A stretch of DNA of 64,000 nucleotides from Dioscorea cayenensis subsp. rotundata (GCF_009730915.1 NC_052474.1:6421501-6485500); one strand, 5' to 3'. Positions 23,473-42,443 are shown, counted from the stretch's first letter. Notes: generated by a model from the letters alone, not told the origin. Made by a program: numbers and translations.

Positions 23473-26400
23473 ATATATAATTCGTAGTTTCACTGTTTCA
23501 GCAGACTAAGGATTTTTCTATGAGAAAAACCAATTTGTGGGACTAAAATCACCAAATTATGGGGAGTGATAAATGAGACCTTATTTAAGAATCGATAATG
23601 AAATGGAGAACCAAACAAAAATGTCAGTACTTTATTGATGTAATAGTAGTCTAAGGAGTTTATTATGTCAGGACCTCAGCAGGCATTAGATTGAAGTCAT
23701 AATAATTACACCAACCCTGCATGTACATCTGCCCAATGACCCCACTAAAAAAAAGCCTTCACATATATATATATTATATAAACCAATAAAATCCATTCCC
23801 TAGTTATTTCCAACAAGAAGTTATCAAAACCGACCAACTTGTAACAAAGTAATTCATTAAGTCTGTGTTGTCACAACTCACAACAAGCCAATAGAACTTG
23901 GATCTTCAGATTCTTTGCTGCATAGGCAATCACCAAAATATGAGGTTGTTACAATCAGTGCATAAAAGAACATAATGAAATTTATGTTAAAACTATGAAA
24001 ATTTTATCATGCCAAGATTACGGAACATTGCCATAATTTTATTTTTGTCAAGAAAGACAATTTTTAATTTTTTTATATAAAACAAATAAATAATGCTTAA
24101 ATTTCAATTGGTTGGCTTGACATGCCTACTTTTGTGGTTGATCAAGGCTTTAAGTTTTTTTTTGAAAAAGACGACAAGTGTCATTTCACAAGGGGTTGTG
24201 AAAGGGATGAGTATGTATAATGATACATCAATTACGATAGTTTAATGACGCTCTCCTATACTTTGCAACTATGAAAGGGTGAAGAATATGAATTTTCTCA
24301 CATGAGACCCAATAAACAATATAAATGAATAGCACCACACAATATTTTACAATATAGCATATTTTTGTTATAGTTTAATACGGAGGGATTTAACCCTCCA
24401 CCCCTCCATTGACGCTTGCATACCTTTCCACAACAATAGGCAATGTTTGGTGGCTTCATGTTCTCTAATATTGTTTTTGGCCCATGCTTAATTGTTTTGG
24501 GCTTTAATTGTTTTAGTCTGTTTTCTTTGTTTGTTTGTTTGTTAAGAAGAGACATGAATGATATGTGCTTGTTTAATTAAATGCATGTACAAAAACTATC
24601 ACTTGATGCTCCACCCCATCTTGCAAGAATATTTATATTTCTTTGGGTGTTATATGTACACTTTTATAATAACAAATTTAGGGAAAAGGTGGATTCTCAG
24701 TTGGTTCCTTGCATTGTCATCAAGGTGGTTTGTATCCTTGTTGCTTGTTTTAAGTTTTCTATCCTCAAATTGCCAAATAATCTAATAAATTTTTAGACAC
24801 TTTAAAATACATTTGTTTTCACCACCTCTGTTTTGAAACAAGTTGATATTTCATTTTCATCCTAAATAAAAAATTTAAGTCTAATTTGTTTTTCATAGTA
24901 AATACAATACTTTAATATAAATTACTAAACTTATTCTCAAAGACTTCAATTTATTTTAATTTATTTTTTTGAAATATGGACTAGTATAGATTTTAATTTT
25001 TTGAAATTTTTTTTAAAAGGGTGACAAGCGCATGTTTTTACGACGTGTGAGTTAGTTTTGGTTACCCACTTCGCACGTCACATAAGAAATTTATTTTGAT
25101 GCCACTAATTATTTGAATCAAGTCGCTTTGACAGACAAAAATGAAAAATACCATTTTTAATTTTAAAATAAGAAAATTCAAATTTATTTAAAATTTCCCT
25201 AATTATTTCAACCTACAAGACCGAAGTTGGGAACGTCCGCCATGGAAATAACAAGCATGCATTAATCATCAAAACAGACACTGAAAGGTGCAAAAATGAT
25301 AAATGTTTGTAATTTTGTACTGGCCCAACATTGGCCTGCAATAAGATATCTGAAAACAAGACAGACTCCTTTTGTTTCTTTATTTCTTAGCAAGCAATGA
25401 AACATCACTTGATCCAAAACTACTCGTCTTCTTGTTTGCTTTTAATTTGCTCACCATAAACAAGAATCCAATGAACTTAAGGGCATGTTTTGGCATTGAA
25501 CTATAATACTATACATATACATCAAGGTCCCACCAAATACTACTAAAAACAATTGACACTTTCTTTATTAATTTATAATTCAAACACTTTGAACAGAAAA
25601 TAAGTCTATGACAGATACTCAGGCAGATCCAAAGATATAAAAATCCACCAAAAGTTAATCATACAAAGAAAAGTCAATTGAGTCCATTTCTTAAGTTCCA
25701 TTGGCCACGGGCTTCAACCTGGATTATTTTATTTATATATTTTCTTTTGATAATTTTTTTTCCGGTTGTGGTGATACTGATATCTCTCTTTATGATTCTT
25801 TATATTTTTATAAATATTAACTTTATTTTATTTTCAAGGTTTTACATTTCCAAGCAATCTCTATCTCTTTAATCAAACACAGGAATTCAGAAAAGAGGAG
25901 AAGCTTCATTTTCATTAAAGAGAAAAGATAGTGATTTGAAAGAAATACGTTGACACTAATTATATTATATATATATATATATTTTTTTTTCAACTGCAGA
26001 TATTCATAGGCTGAGAAAAGTAAAACATACAAAAGACACATGCACACATTAGTAAAACAACAGTAAAATATATAGTATGAAAATCATATATTTACAGAAG
26101 AAACAGATGAGGTGTTTTGTTGGTTTTTATAAAAAATTTCAAAGTTACTATCATGATTTGAGGATACATCTCAATTTTTACAATGCATTGTTTAAAATAC
26201 TGTATATCCTAATTTTTTACAATGTAGTAGTACACTCTTAAAACTACAATATCTATATCCGCCAAATGTATATGAATATTGTTTATCAAAAGAAATATTT
26301 TACCGCCATTGAATTTAAATCTAATTACTGTGCATAATTATGGACGTCGGTAGAGGCGATATGATTCTCATATATATATATATATTTAAAAGAATATATA

Positions 26401-26577
26401 AGTTAACTTATGTGACAATAAATCTATTATTTCAATAATATGAGGGGCGAGTCCAAGTCAAGAGCCAGAATCCAATCAGACTCGATCCAATCAAGTCTCG
26501 TCTGCACCCAATTGGGTTCGTGTGTCCGAAGGCCTTAGTTTGGACTATTATGATACCTTTTTAGCGGATACCATGCT
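23473..26577. other. Intergenic DNA upstream of the CDPK
   Basis: No gene was recognised over 3.1 kb. The DNA is AT-rich, with TA runs at 23462-23479, 23764-23780, 25965-25982 and 26371-26385. The open frames here (for example 24558-24785 and 25678-25872) are low-complexity or hydrophobic and match no family. Confidence 0.6.
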
Positions 26578-26580
26578 CTC

Positions 26581-26587
26581 TATAACC
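26581..26587 (+). promoter_or_regulatory. Probable TATA box of the CDPK gene
   Basis: tataacc lies about 95 nt before the start codon. It is followed by a CT-rich leader (ctcgctctctcttttttctctc), as is usual in plant 5' leaders. Confidence 0.5.
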
Positions 26588-26677
26588 ATTAACCGCCCCC
26601 ATTTACTCGCTCTCTCTTTTTTCTCTCTGTGCTGACTTTCGAGTCTCCAACCCGACTCATCCATCACTTCTTCCCAA

Positions 26678-31875
<5,198 letters not shown>

Positions 31876-33783
31876 TATCAGCGTCCATTTTCTCTTGTTT
31901 GTTTGTGGAGCATATCAAGCAGATAAAATTTTCTCAAACCCATGAATGTAAAAAGACGGTCAGCTGAGAATACATATCCATCTTGAGCAGCATTTCATCC
32001 TCTGTAGTTGAAGAACTGAACCGTGGTTGAAGACTTCTGTTCTCCGGGAAAAGTTTCTACTACAAATATGAGTTGCATGCAATGTTGCTGGTGTGTGATT
32101 GTTCTCCATTTTCTATACTGAAAACTATGGCCGATACTCTTCGATGAGACCTATGTTTCTTTGTACATTAGTTTTTTTCTTAATCTGTGGCATCAGAAAC
32201 TGTGATATTTTCAAATCGAATGCAGATGAGAATGTAATTTCCTCTATCACTTGAAGTTTGATATATGGGCATGGGTTTTGTTTGATTGTGTTTCCACTAC
32301 TGTCATGCTTTCACTTATTTAGCGGGAATATGAATGCATTATTTCATTTGGTTCTAGAAATTAGAACTGCTGCCGTCTTCCAAAGATGAGAGATCATAGG
32401 TCATTTTCCTCCCAAATTTCTCTTTCCTCTAAATGGTTTATCACATTGCTTAAAAAATAAAAAATTAAAAAATTAATTTTTTTACAATAAGGGAACTCAT
32501 TGGCATCATGAGTCAGTTAAAAAATTGTTGCGGAGGAAAAAGGATCTCAATAAAAAATTGTTTATAAAACTTGTTTGGCTATTCGTATTTTTAAACTACC
32601 CTATTTAAAATTTCACTATTGGAATATATAATTTAATGTTTAGTTGATTATGATTTATTGATAATTGTACAAGTACATTACATTAAAAAATAAATTTAGA
32701 AAAATTATTTAATAATGTACAAAATTTTTAATGCGACAAATAAAAAGTAACAGGAAAGAAAAAAATTATTTAATAATGTACAAAATTTTTAATGTGACAA
32801 GTAAAAAGTAGCAAGGAAAGAACAGAAGGAGTATATTATAAAAAAAACAATATTTTCATTTCTTGTTTTCAAAAACAGGCTAGTATTTTGGTGTACTGGT
32901 AAATGGAATGAAGCGTAAAAGCAACCGGCATGCTCAAACCACATTACTGATGCCACCGCAGTCACCACTGCCTTCACTACCGACACGGGATCGTCAATGA
33001 ATTGTTTAAGAATAAATGAGTGGGCCTATTGTAAGAGTATGCAATGATCGAAGTGGTTTACTTTTGTTCGGTGAAATGTGTGTCGGTTACACACACATAT
33101 ACACACGCTTGAGACAATAATTCATCAAAGCAAATTGTGCAGGTTGTTTTGATGCAAACAAAGAAAATGTTTTCCTAATATCAATGTAACTTTTTTAGTG
33201 GTCTACCTCATCACACCCACATGATCTCTTCCTCTTTAAACTGTTCCTCAAGTATCATGACACTAATTAAATCTTTAGTATATAACGTAATTACTTAATT
33301 ATTTAATTATTTTAATAACATTTTAATTTTTTTTTTCATTGTCAAGGAGTTGCTAACGCTCAACAATTGGTTTCCACCAGCAGCCAATCACTCGCATAAT
33401 GCTAAACAAGATATGGACATGTTAATTCATTTCCAAATAAGCATATTTTTGCTTCATACTCAACTAGCACTAAAATGTAAAAGTTGTCAAAAAGAAACTT
33501 CCATCCCACTAAACCACAAATCTAATCCAACTGCATCTCATCAAATGAAGATCAATATACAGCAGTAGTTTTATATGCCAATGATAAATGTACATTTTCC
33601 TAGTTAAGGCACAAAGATGGAACAATAAAAATGGTTTTAACTATATAAACGGTTAGATAAACACATCTCTGTAACATAAAATACAACATGCCAAACATAC
33701 TAGCATAACTGCAACACAAGGTTATAAAGCTGATTAGGATTCCGATACATTAATGCTCAACTGCATTTCTTTTATTGAGACTA
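31876..33783. other. Convergent intergenic region between CDPK and ABIL
   Basis: It holds the 3' untranslated regions of two genes that run towards each other. Their exact poly(A) sites cannot be placed. It contains a 61-bp tandem duplication at 32701-32822. No other gene was seen. Confidence 0.6.
32701..32822. repeat. Recent 61-bp tandem duplication
   Basis: aaaattatttaataatgtac begins copy 1 at 32701 and copy 2 at 32762. The two copies differ at only a few positions, so the duplication is young. Confidence 0.85.
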
Positions 33784-36574
33784 TCATGAGACAAGAGTTC
33801 TCTTTTGTTTGGCCGATTTTGTTTTAGCAAAAAGGGTTGCGAGCATGCTCTTGTTACGAACAGGCCGGTAAACTTCAATTGTTCCGGCATTACCAAATGA
33901 CCTGAATGCCGTGAGAGGTTTCTGCATCTCAGTAAGATGAGAACCCTGCAATAAAATGAATACAACATCTCTTAGTTTCAACACAAGCAGCAATGTAGAC
34001 AAATTTTGTTGTATACCCCTAGGGGTATATAAAAATATAGCCAAACTGCTAAACCAAGGGCACAAATGCCATTACCATATGACAATAATTTACTGAGCAG
34101 GAGATTTAGATGCATTATCATGTAAACCTTTACATATTCTTCAAATTCATATAAAATGTACCCAACTCCATCTAGAAAAAACAGATCTCTCATCCAAACA
34201 ATTTGAAATGAATACTACTTTTCCGTTCCAGTGAATAAAAATCATTTCACAATTTAATGCTGCAGTACTTGTTTACAGACAAATCTAATTTATAACACAA
34301 GGATAGACAATGCACCACCCTCTGGTTCTAGATTCTTTTATGAAGTATGGCACTATTGCCTTCAGACATAATGGCTAGAATAGTGCTATATCAACCGCTA
34401 GAAGCTTAGTAATACGACATTGAATGCTCAAAGCCAAGTATCAACCATGTGCAAACTAATATGCAACCAGTTGAATAATAGATTATTTCCACAAGGAACT
34501 ATTACCACCCTCTGGCTCTAGATCCTTTAATAAAGACAAGGAACTACCACCTTCAGACATAATGTCTATAGTTGGGAATCTTGTGATAAAGTAGCCACTA
34601 GAAGCTTCGTGATACAAAACAGTATGAACAAAAAATAGTAATAAACATTTCCTAACTAATATATGGCCTATTGTAGGACAAATTTATTTCCGTAAGGTGA
34701 ATTTCATGGTTGTCACTTTTAGCTGATCAAAAACATTATTTCCTTTCTCAAGCATTAACTTCTGGACAAAAACTGCCATGTCACTAAATTCATATATTAC
34801 CATTAAGCCAAATTTTGGTTGAGCCACATTTGAAGTAGGAGTTCTGACAGCTGACTGAAGATGACTTGATAATGGCAAAGGGGCAACAGCCTCTTCTACA
34901 TAGCAGAACAATCCCAAAGATGTCAACTTCAATTATCATAAAATGGCACTATGGCCAATCTTTTATAACCGCACATACAGTATAAATGAAAACTAAAATG
35001 GCATGAAAGGTAAAAGGAAACAAAATGGAAGATACCTAGAAGATGGAAAACTTCAGAAGTCACCTTAGAGACAGTATGATCACCAATGCTGTAACATTAG
35101 CAAATCGCAAATTTTCAGCTAACAGTGGGGACAATCCAAACTCAATTGGCTTATTGTTCCAAACAAATTTGTAAATCAATAAAAAAGAAAACCAAGATAT
35201 TGACAACTAGCCTTCTTGTTGGAGTGGCAGCTCCATTTGATGGAGAATTGATACTTTCTGAAGCTAGGTGCCATGAAAGGGTTTTTGATGCATGGGTGCC
35301 TTCAGGACATACATCAAATAACTTAAAGATAAGAAATAATTCACATACAATAAACTATGAGAAATGGGATGAAAAAAAAAAGATTATTAAGCTAGAAAGG
35401 AACTTTCACAATCAAAGCCAACGCACCTGGAGGACAAGGGTGAGCTTCTGCCTGAATATGATTTTGTGCCACATCTGTTTGTGAATGTAAGCTACCACTC
35501 ATCCTTCTGCTGTTGGAATCTAGCTTGGGGATTCAATAAGCAGAGTTATATTCACTGTCTCAATATTGTAGAAAGGTAGTTACAAGTTACAGTCATACTT
35601 GGCAAGATATAATGTTTGTGGTGTCTCGGGGTAGGTGGCGACATTTGCTGCTGCCTGAGCCCTTCCAAATCCGTGTAGGTTTGGCATGTGAGAATTCTCT
35701 AAACAGAGCGGACAAAAGTCAGTTTCTTACTAAAACACCATGGAAACAAACCTTATTTGATTAAAGGCAGATACCTGATTCAGACACGAAATTTTTAGCT
35801 CTACAGTAGAGACATCCATAGTCTGTTGTTCAAGTAGTTCAGTTAATTTGTAAAGCAACCGTACCTAGGTGATCAACAGCATTCACCAGTGCTCTGACAG
35901 CATAGTCTTTCAAATTATCCAGCACCCTGGTAAATGCATATCATTCAAAACAAAATTAAAGAAACCCAAACAAACAATCTCCCCAGCTAAAAGGAGAAAA
36001 AAAGAAGAAGAAGAAAGAATCCCCATTCCATCTATGCACTCTTGTATTTCAAATAGCAGACAGGTAAAATATAGCAGTGAACATGAACATCAACATCAAA
36101 ACAGAAAGATAGCAAACATCACAGATTCGAACGAAAAAAAAAAAATCAAAATTCCATCACCACATTCATGAACTTATAACAATCAAAGCAGCAACACTAT
36201 AAACTCAACAAGATTGCATCAAACCAAGGCGTATCTCTGAAATTCATTCATGAAAAACTAGAAAAAGATAAACAAGAGAAACAGAATCATACATCTGCTT
36301 CTGCTCATTATGAAGATAAGATTTCTCACAGTACTCCGCGGCAGAATAGAGCTGAGGCCTGAGGTTCTTAAGTTCCTGCCCATATAATCACAAAATCAAG
36401 AGAAATCAGCAAGATCTAAACAAAAACCAATCCAGATCTAAAGAGAAGCAAGAGAAAAAAGAAAGGAACCACGAAAAGCCAAACCTGGAGGGCCTTGACG
36501 AAGCTCTTACTCCGCTCCATAGAGACCTCATCGAAGGTCAAGGCGGTGGCGTTCTCCGGCCTCCATTGCTGCAT
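33784..36574 (-). CDS. ABIL1: ABI-like protein (ABIL), SCAR/WAVE complex subunit, 9 exons, one frameshift
   Basis: Exons, 5' to 3': 36574-36485, 36375-36293, 35926-35775, 35698-35599, 35519-35427, 35299-35212, 35088-35036, 34895-34801, 33945-33784. The product resembles plant ABIL1: FDEVSMERSKSFVKALQ, LKNLRPQLYSAAEYCEKSYL, LDNLKDYAVRALVNAVDHLG, TPRHHKHYILP, ASKTLSWHLASE and a C-terminal VRNKSMLATLF. ABIL proteins join SCAR and other subunits in the complex that activates ARP2/3 and actin branching. The exons sum to 916 nt. An extra T at 35852-35854, between HLGTVA and YKLTELLEQQ, breaks the frame. Without it the protein is 304 aa, close to Arabidopsis ABIL1 (about 298). Exon 6 fits only with a GC donor (aag/gctagt). 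The subfamily number is less certain than the family. Confidence 0.9.
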
Positions 36575-37599
36575 AGTTCGCCGGCGAAACCCTCGATCGA
36601 GATCGAGAGAGAGAGAGAAAGATCGAGAAGGTTTAGTTTATTAAATGCGAAGGAGTTCGAGTCTTTCAGTTTGGGAAATGGGCCTGTGGGCAAAAAAAGA
36701 AAAGAAAAGAGAGGGAGAGTGAAGTGGAAGCGAAAACGAAAGAGCGGGTGAGAGTTTTGGAATTTTGCGGAAAGGTACAAAAAGATTTCCGAAATGATTT
36801 CGGAACGAGAACTTAAAAGATGGATTAAATGGATTATCATGACTGTGATGATGGTGACTGAGATTACTTTACTGGTGGTGTGCTGGTCTGGTTTGGGTTG
36901 GGTTTGGTGGTTTTGATTGGTTGGTACTGATTGGTGGGTTTGATTAGCTGGGCTTGGCTTGCCTAAATGTTGGGCCCACCAAAATGTACTGTTTTTTTCT
37001 TGGTGACATGTGGGTGCCCTTTTTAATAAAGAATTATTAGAAACATGTTGTTGAGTTTGGCGGAATAAGTTATCCAATGCTTTTGAAATACTGATATAAT
37101 TAAGTTTTCATTTTCCAAATTTTTATGAAATAAATTTTATTTTATGTTAATAAGATATTTTTTAGTACCTTACCTCTGTGCCTTTGACTTGACAATCTTT
37201 TTATAAAAGATTATATACACAAATTTAATTATTTCTCTTTGCTATGTCCTTCCACTATGAATCTTTCTAGTTGGTTTTATTTTGCTCCTCATTTATACAA
37301 TATTCAAATTTTTTTAGATACTGGTGTGATATGATATAAATTATTGTTTTTGGTCTACAAGAGCTATATTATATTGGCGATCCAATGTTTAATGGTGTCT
37401 GTATTTCAGATATATTATATATATAAATAGGAGGTTGTTGGTGGAGGTGGAAGTTGGTAGATCCTGTAATGGATTAAAAATATTGTTGTACGACATCTAA
37501 TTCCAATATTATATAACTTCAGTGAACATTTTGTTGTGGATTGGTTAAATCTTGTCGGTGTGTATTGTTTTCTACAACTTTTGCACCGACACTTTTGCA

Positions 37600-37627
37600 A
37601 ATATATATATATATATATATATATATA
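37600..37627. repeat. (TA)n microsatellite
   Basis: About 14 TA units. Confidence 0.9.
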
Positions 37628-38379
37628 GCAACTTTTCTGCATCATATAACTTTAGTACCAGTTGTTAGGAAGAGAAGATGAGGGGGCAAATATGTACTCT
37701 CTTTTCCTAAATACATGTCGTTTAAAGATGTTACACAAAAATTAAGAATGATGACATTAAATTATCTAAATTTTAACATAAAAATAACCAAATTACTGAA
37801 CTATTTCTCTCTTGAAATCATATATTTTTTTGGAATTATAAATATTACTCTCTTCATTTATATAATTTAAAAATTAAAAATAAATAAAATTGAATAAATA
37901 AATAAATAAATAAATATTGTTTTGATGTTGTAAAACAACAACTATTTTGTAATAATTTTTTTTTTCTTTAAACTACATGTATTTATAAATAGATGGAGTA
38001 TTCTAGAATAATTCTTTATTAATAAAAATCATCATTAATGACTAACAAGGCCCTCATCATAAACATTAAACACCTGGGATTGTCCCCGGTAAACAAGCAG
38101 CATACGCTAATCACATCATATAAACAAAATTAAATTCAAGCTCATACTTTAATAGAAGACAATATGATGCTGTTCACTGCAGTAGTAGGTTGCCATAAAA
38201 TAAAAGGACCATGATTTTTATTTTGAAACTTTCTTGATCTCACGTGGGACAATGATGTGCCAATGAAAAAGTAACAAGACAATCATAATCTTTATTAAAA
38301 AGTACTTCTAAAATTTCTAACTTAATTTGTCTATTTATATACAAATATATGCAAACATCTCTCAAGTACAAAGGCATAC

Positions 38380-38445
38380 CTGGATCAGAAAGCATAGTAT
38401 GCCTGCAGAGCTCATCCCGGAGATCTTGAGATGTACCTTGTGAAC
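38380..38445 (-). other. Exon-like segment downstream of DUF2358
   Basis: On the minus strand it is bounded by an acceptor (tacacag/gttc) and a donor (gatccag/gtatgc). One frame reads SQGTSQDLRDELCRHTMLSD. It could join an acceptor ctgcag near 38178 and then run to a stop after NSIILSSIKV. It could be an alternative 3' exon or 3' untranslated exon of the DUF2358 gene, or a relic. I know no homologue. Confidence 0.3.
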
Positions 38446-38615
38446 CTGTGTACAATATTATGAAGGCAATGTCATAGAATCATATTGATTGACCATTAGC
38501 AAAAGACATGTGTAACACCAAACTATACAAATGTACAGCCATGATGATGTTCTAGGAACATTATATGGATTTTACAACATGGACAAAATTTGTTTTGGTT
38601 GGTGGTGTAAACAGG

Positions 38616-41600
38616 TCATCCTTTGCTTGCACATTGGCAAAAAAGAATAAGACAAACTGCAAGGTAAACTCTTGCCAGTGAGTTTCTCAGCGCAGTTGGA
38701 ACATAAGAATAAATACTTGAAGGTGTTGCTTCGAAGAATGTTGGTTTGGGCCGTTGATGGGCAGCCCAGAGATTGAATCATTTCCTCCACAGCCAATACC
38801 CGGAACTTTGGGGGTGAATTTATAGCAACATTATCAACTTTGTGCTCAAATATCTTTCCATTTCTATCAAGTTTGTACTCTGAGGTGCCATCAAAGCGAC
38901 CACGGCTCTCCCAAGGCACCCGAGCAATGCCATGAACGGTCCATCGGATCATTATGATGTTCTCTATAGGCTGCCAAATGCTCACAATATCAACCCACAA
39001 CACCTTAAAGAATAATTGCCCACAGAACCGCAATGCTCCGAAAATCAGTTTATAGTTGTCAATGCCAACAAACGTATTCAGAGGATCCTTGAAGATGATA
39101 TCCTCCCTAAACAACAATATCAATTTAAAATAGCAGAATGAGGTACTGTAACAATGCATAATAGGAATCAATAGAGATGAAACTGGGATAGAAGGGAACA
39201 AACGGGCAGTGTGTAAAGCATCAGAAGGCATAATAGCCATTTCAATGAGATAAGCAGCATAGTTATTTTAGCTATGAGAGGCTCTCTCAAAGAATGTTGG
39301 AAGTCAAATTTATCCTCCTCCAATATGTAAAATAAGTGAAAATTAGGGGTACCCAGAAACATACTCATAGTTAAGTTGCAGTACTTAGACTCTGCAAATC
39401 TTTTTTGTACAGTTCATCAGATTATCAATACAAGAAGTGCATCTTGCCACTATTTTTTTTCTGATCTAAATATTCACTTGTAACCTTTCATCCCACGCTG
39501 AATGTAGCAGATCAAATATTCCCAACTTGTCAAGCAATCTTACAATATAAAAAGAAACTTTTGATAATAGTTAGGAGAACAACTAGATGTAATTTAACAA
39601 AAAGCAGATTATAAAAGAAAGTTCAATCTATGTAAAATTAGGTTGCAGTGTGGCACTGTCTTGGTTTTGTTCAAATATCAAAAGCTAACATACTCAAGAA
39701 ATTCAATATGCACCTCAAATTTGAGGATGAGCTGTATGCTTGGAAAGACTCGAGTTAATGACAGGAAAGAAACCAAATATCCAAAAACTGTGAGATACAA
39801 AACATTGTTAAAAAACTAAAACTTAACAACCACAGTAGTAAGGAGTAAAAAATGATGCTCAAGCATGACGCATTTAAGTTTCCAGGCTCCCACAAGTACA
39901 CATTCACTAAGGTATCTCTAGACAGCTGGCTGCAAGGTTAAGTAGGCTACTAGTCAAATGAATGATAGCGATTCTCTAATAACTATAGGGACTTCAACAT
40001 GATTTTGTTCCCATATAATGATGAAACAAGGGATAAATAATTGCAAACATAGAAGAGTGGTCATCAATATAGACCATCTACTGCCTGCAACCAACTAGCA
40101 TGTGCCATCTTTATGGCCACCAGTAAGATAGAAATCCAGCCATGAGTATATGTGACTTGTCTACTAAAAGATGACACTAACAACCAGTAGAAAGATAAGG
40201 GATGCTGACAAGTGCGATTAGAAATCACTAAGCATGGTCATTTAGACAAGTCTCCATCAGACTAACAAGAACTTTAAGGCTTTGGCTTTAGATTCAGATG
40301 CATGAGCAGAGGTTAAAACAACTATGGCCATCTTGGACAATTTTTAGATGAGGTTCAGCTTTTGTTTAGCTCTTAATTTGAATCATGCAGATGAATTTAT
40401 TACCCTTTAAATTGAACTTCTATGCCATCCAGATCATCTGAATGAAGACCATATGAAATCTTAAAATTTTTGTTTTTGATTAAACAGTCTTCTGTGGGGC
40501 ACCAATATGATAGGTTTTACCAACCAATTGACCATCAAACATTGAGATAAGCCTTCTTAGGTCAAGAAATTCCTGGCTAAAAGTGTGAAACAGACTTTCT
40601 GAAGGTAGAAGTCATGCTAAAACAAGCTATCCTCCCTAACCAATTGCCTATAGTCAGAGAAAATGCTTTGAATATGAGCATGAAGATTGGACTTTACCCA
40701 AAGTCCTATATTTAGATGTTTATCTTTACATGATAGAGTCCAATAAAACTATACTAGCAATATTATAGAACTAGATTTAGATTACAATTAGTTGATTACA
40801 AAACATGCAACAGGATGTGTGGGCTATAATATTAGTTAGTGAAATTAATAATATATGTTGTAAGACTGTAATATTATACAGAATACCCATTTCAGTTGCT
40901 AAACAGATTCAACTTTCTTAATTGTAATAGCTGTTTATTTTTTCCCTAAAAAAATGTAGGCAAGATTGGTTGAGCATTAAGTCAGAAACAGGTGGCCTTT
41001 ATCCCAGGATTAGTGAAACCAAAAATAAAAATTCACGAAACGAAACAGAGTTCAACATAAGGAAAGCAAAGTTCATCTCAGTATAATATAAGCAATAGAT
41101 TCAAAACAATAAGATATACTAGCAAACAATTATAATGTGATAAATAGTGATAAATAGTGATAAATCCAAAAGGATAGCAACGTTTATGATTATCATTGAT
41201 CTATAACATCAACACACTGGCAGCAAAACAATATTTCCATTAAAAAACGCAAATTTCAAAGAATCCAAACAGAATTCAGTAAAATAACAAATCAAAGTTC
41301 ATCCAAATAAAGCACAAAAATTCGATTAAGAACAAAGAAGGCATATTAAACTTATATATACCTATAGATATCGAAGTTGGGTTCTCGATAGAAGATCTCG
41401 GGGAGCTCCTCCCTGATGGTCCGAATGGCATAACCCATGTTCAGATAATAATCACGCTTATCTTCATCCCCATCCCTCTGACGCTGCTCCATCAGCGACG
41501 GGGACAGGGAGGGCGGTGAAGAGACGCGGAGCAACGGAGAAGAGATGAGAGGGGAGATCCCTGCACCTCGAATCGTGTCGGAAACCCTAGAAACCTTTGT

Positions 41601-41705
41601 CTCGTGGCCCTTCAACATCCCGGAGATGGACGGCCGAGACCTAGAGGTCGTCGACGGCCGTGGGATGCCGCCGGCGATGTCCGTGATTGGTAGAACACGA
41701 GACAT
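38616..41705 (-). CDS. DUF2358 protein, probably plastid-targeted, 2 exons, one frameshift
   Basis: Exons 41705-41362 and 39106-38616, separated by a 2.25-kb intron. The N-terminus is rich in Ser, Arg and Pro and poor in acidic residues up to about residue 70, like a chloroplast transit peptide. The DUF2358 domain follows: DYYLNMGYAIRTIREELPEI, DIIFKDPLNTFVGIDNYKLI, ALRF, RVPWESRGRFDGTSEYKLDR and GKIFEHKVDN. The biochemical function of the family is unknown. An extra G at 38751-38752 puts the C-terminus out of frame. Without it the end reads STPKPTFFEA and then TPSSIYSYVPTALRNSLA, to a stop at 38616-38618, giving 277 aa. As given, the frame runs on to 38572. STPKPTFFEATPSS is the pattern I expect for the family, so I chose that end. 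Confidence 0.85.
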
Positions 41706-42443
41706 TTGGATTTGGAAATGAGATATCGGGAAGATACTTCTCTTTTTCGCGAAAAAAACCCCTTTCTATTTATTTATCTGTGGCTCTATTCTAACCCGCG
41801 AAGCTTTATTGCATAAAAACCCTTCATTTATTTGTAATTACGTAAATATTCAAAAATAAATTTATTTATGAAAATTTTCCTGGAATTATCAATTTTTTTT
41901 TTTTAAAAAAAAATCTTCCTAGAATGTTTGGGTCGAGGTCTAGACATGCGTATATTTTTGTTTAAAAATATATACAAATATTAATGCTTTTTTTAGGGTA
42001 GAATATGCTTAAATTCAAAAGTTTGAATCTTTTTTTCGATATTTATACTGTTGTTCATGTATTATATATTTTGATCTAATATTGTTTATCACGTGCTTGA
42101 ATGTGGATCTTATGTGAGAGAAACATTGAGTTTCATCTCTCCAAAATTACATATCAGGATTTTTTCACAAAATTTATAAGTTATCATAATTGGTAGTATC
42201 TGTATGTCTCTTTGACAATCTTTTAAATAAGTGATATTTGTTGCCGGTTCATAAAAAAAAAATTGAATAGATGCATAGACAATAAATTTTATAATTGGAA
42301 AATAACAAATATGAACCATGTGGTATTTGATTTGTTCACATTTTAATAAAAAAATATAAATAAAAACAACAGAGTAGGGAAAAAAAGGGGAGATTTTATT
42401 CAATGTACATCTGCACACAACTTATGACACCATTTGAAGAAAT
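41706..42443. other. Intergenic DNA between the DUF2358 and LRR genes
   Basis: It contains the DUF2358 promoter on the right-hand side of that gene and the 3' flank of the LRR gene. AT-rich, with nothing else seen. Confidence 0.6.

Larger units (their letters stand above)
36575..38615. other. Region between ABIL and the DUF2358 gene
   Basis: The first 100 bp (GA-rich near 36600) are the ABIL leader and promoter. A TA microsatellite lies at 37600-37627. No independent gene is recognised. Two exon-like pieces at 38380-38445 and near 38135-38180 are listed separately. Confidence 0.55.

Noticed and set aside
36538-37077. 179-codon minus-strand frame overlapping the ABIL start
   Set aside because: It covers the ABIL leader and promoter in another frame, and its composition is biased (Ser, His, Phe runs) without domains.
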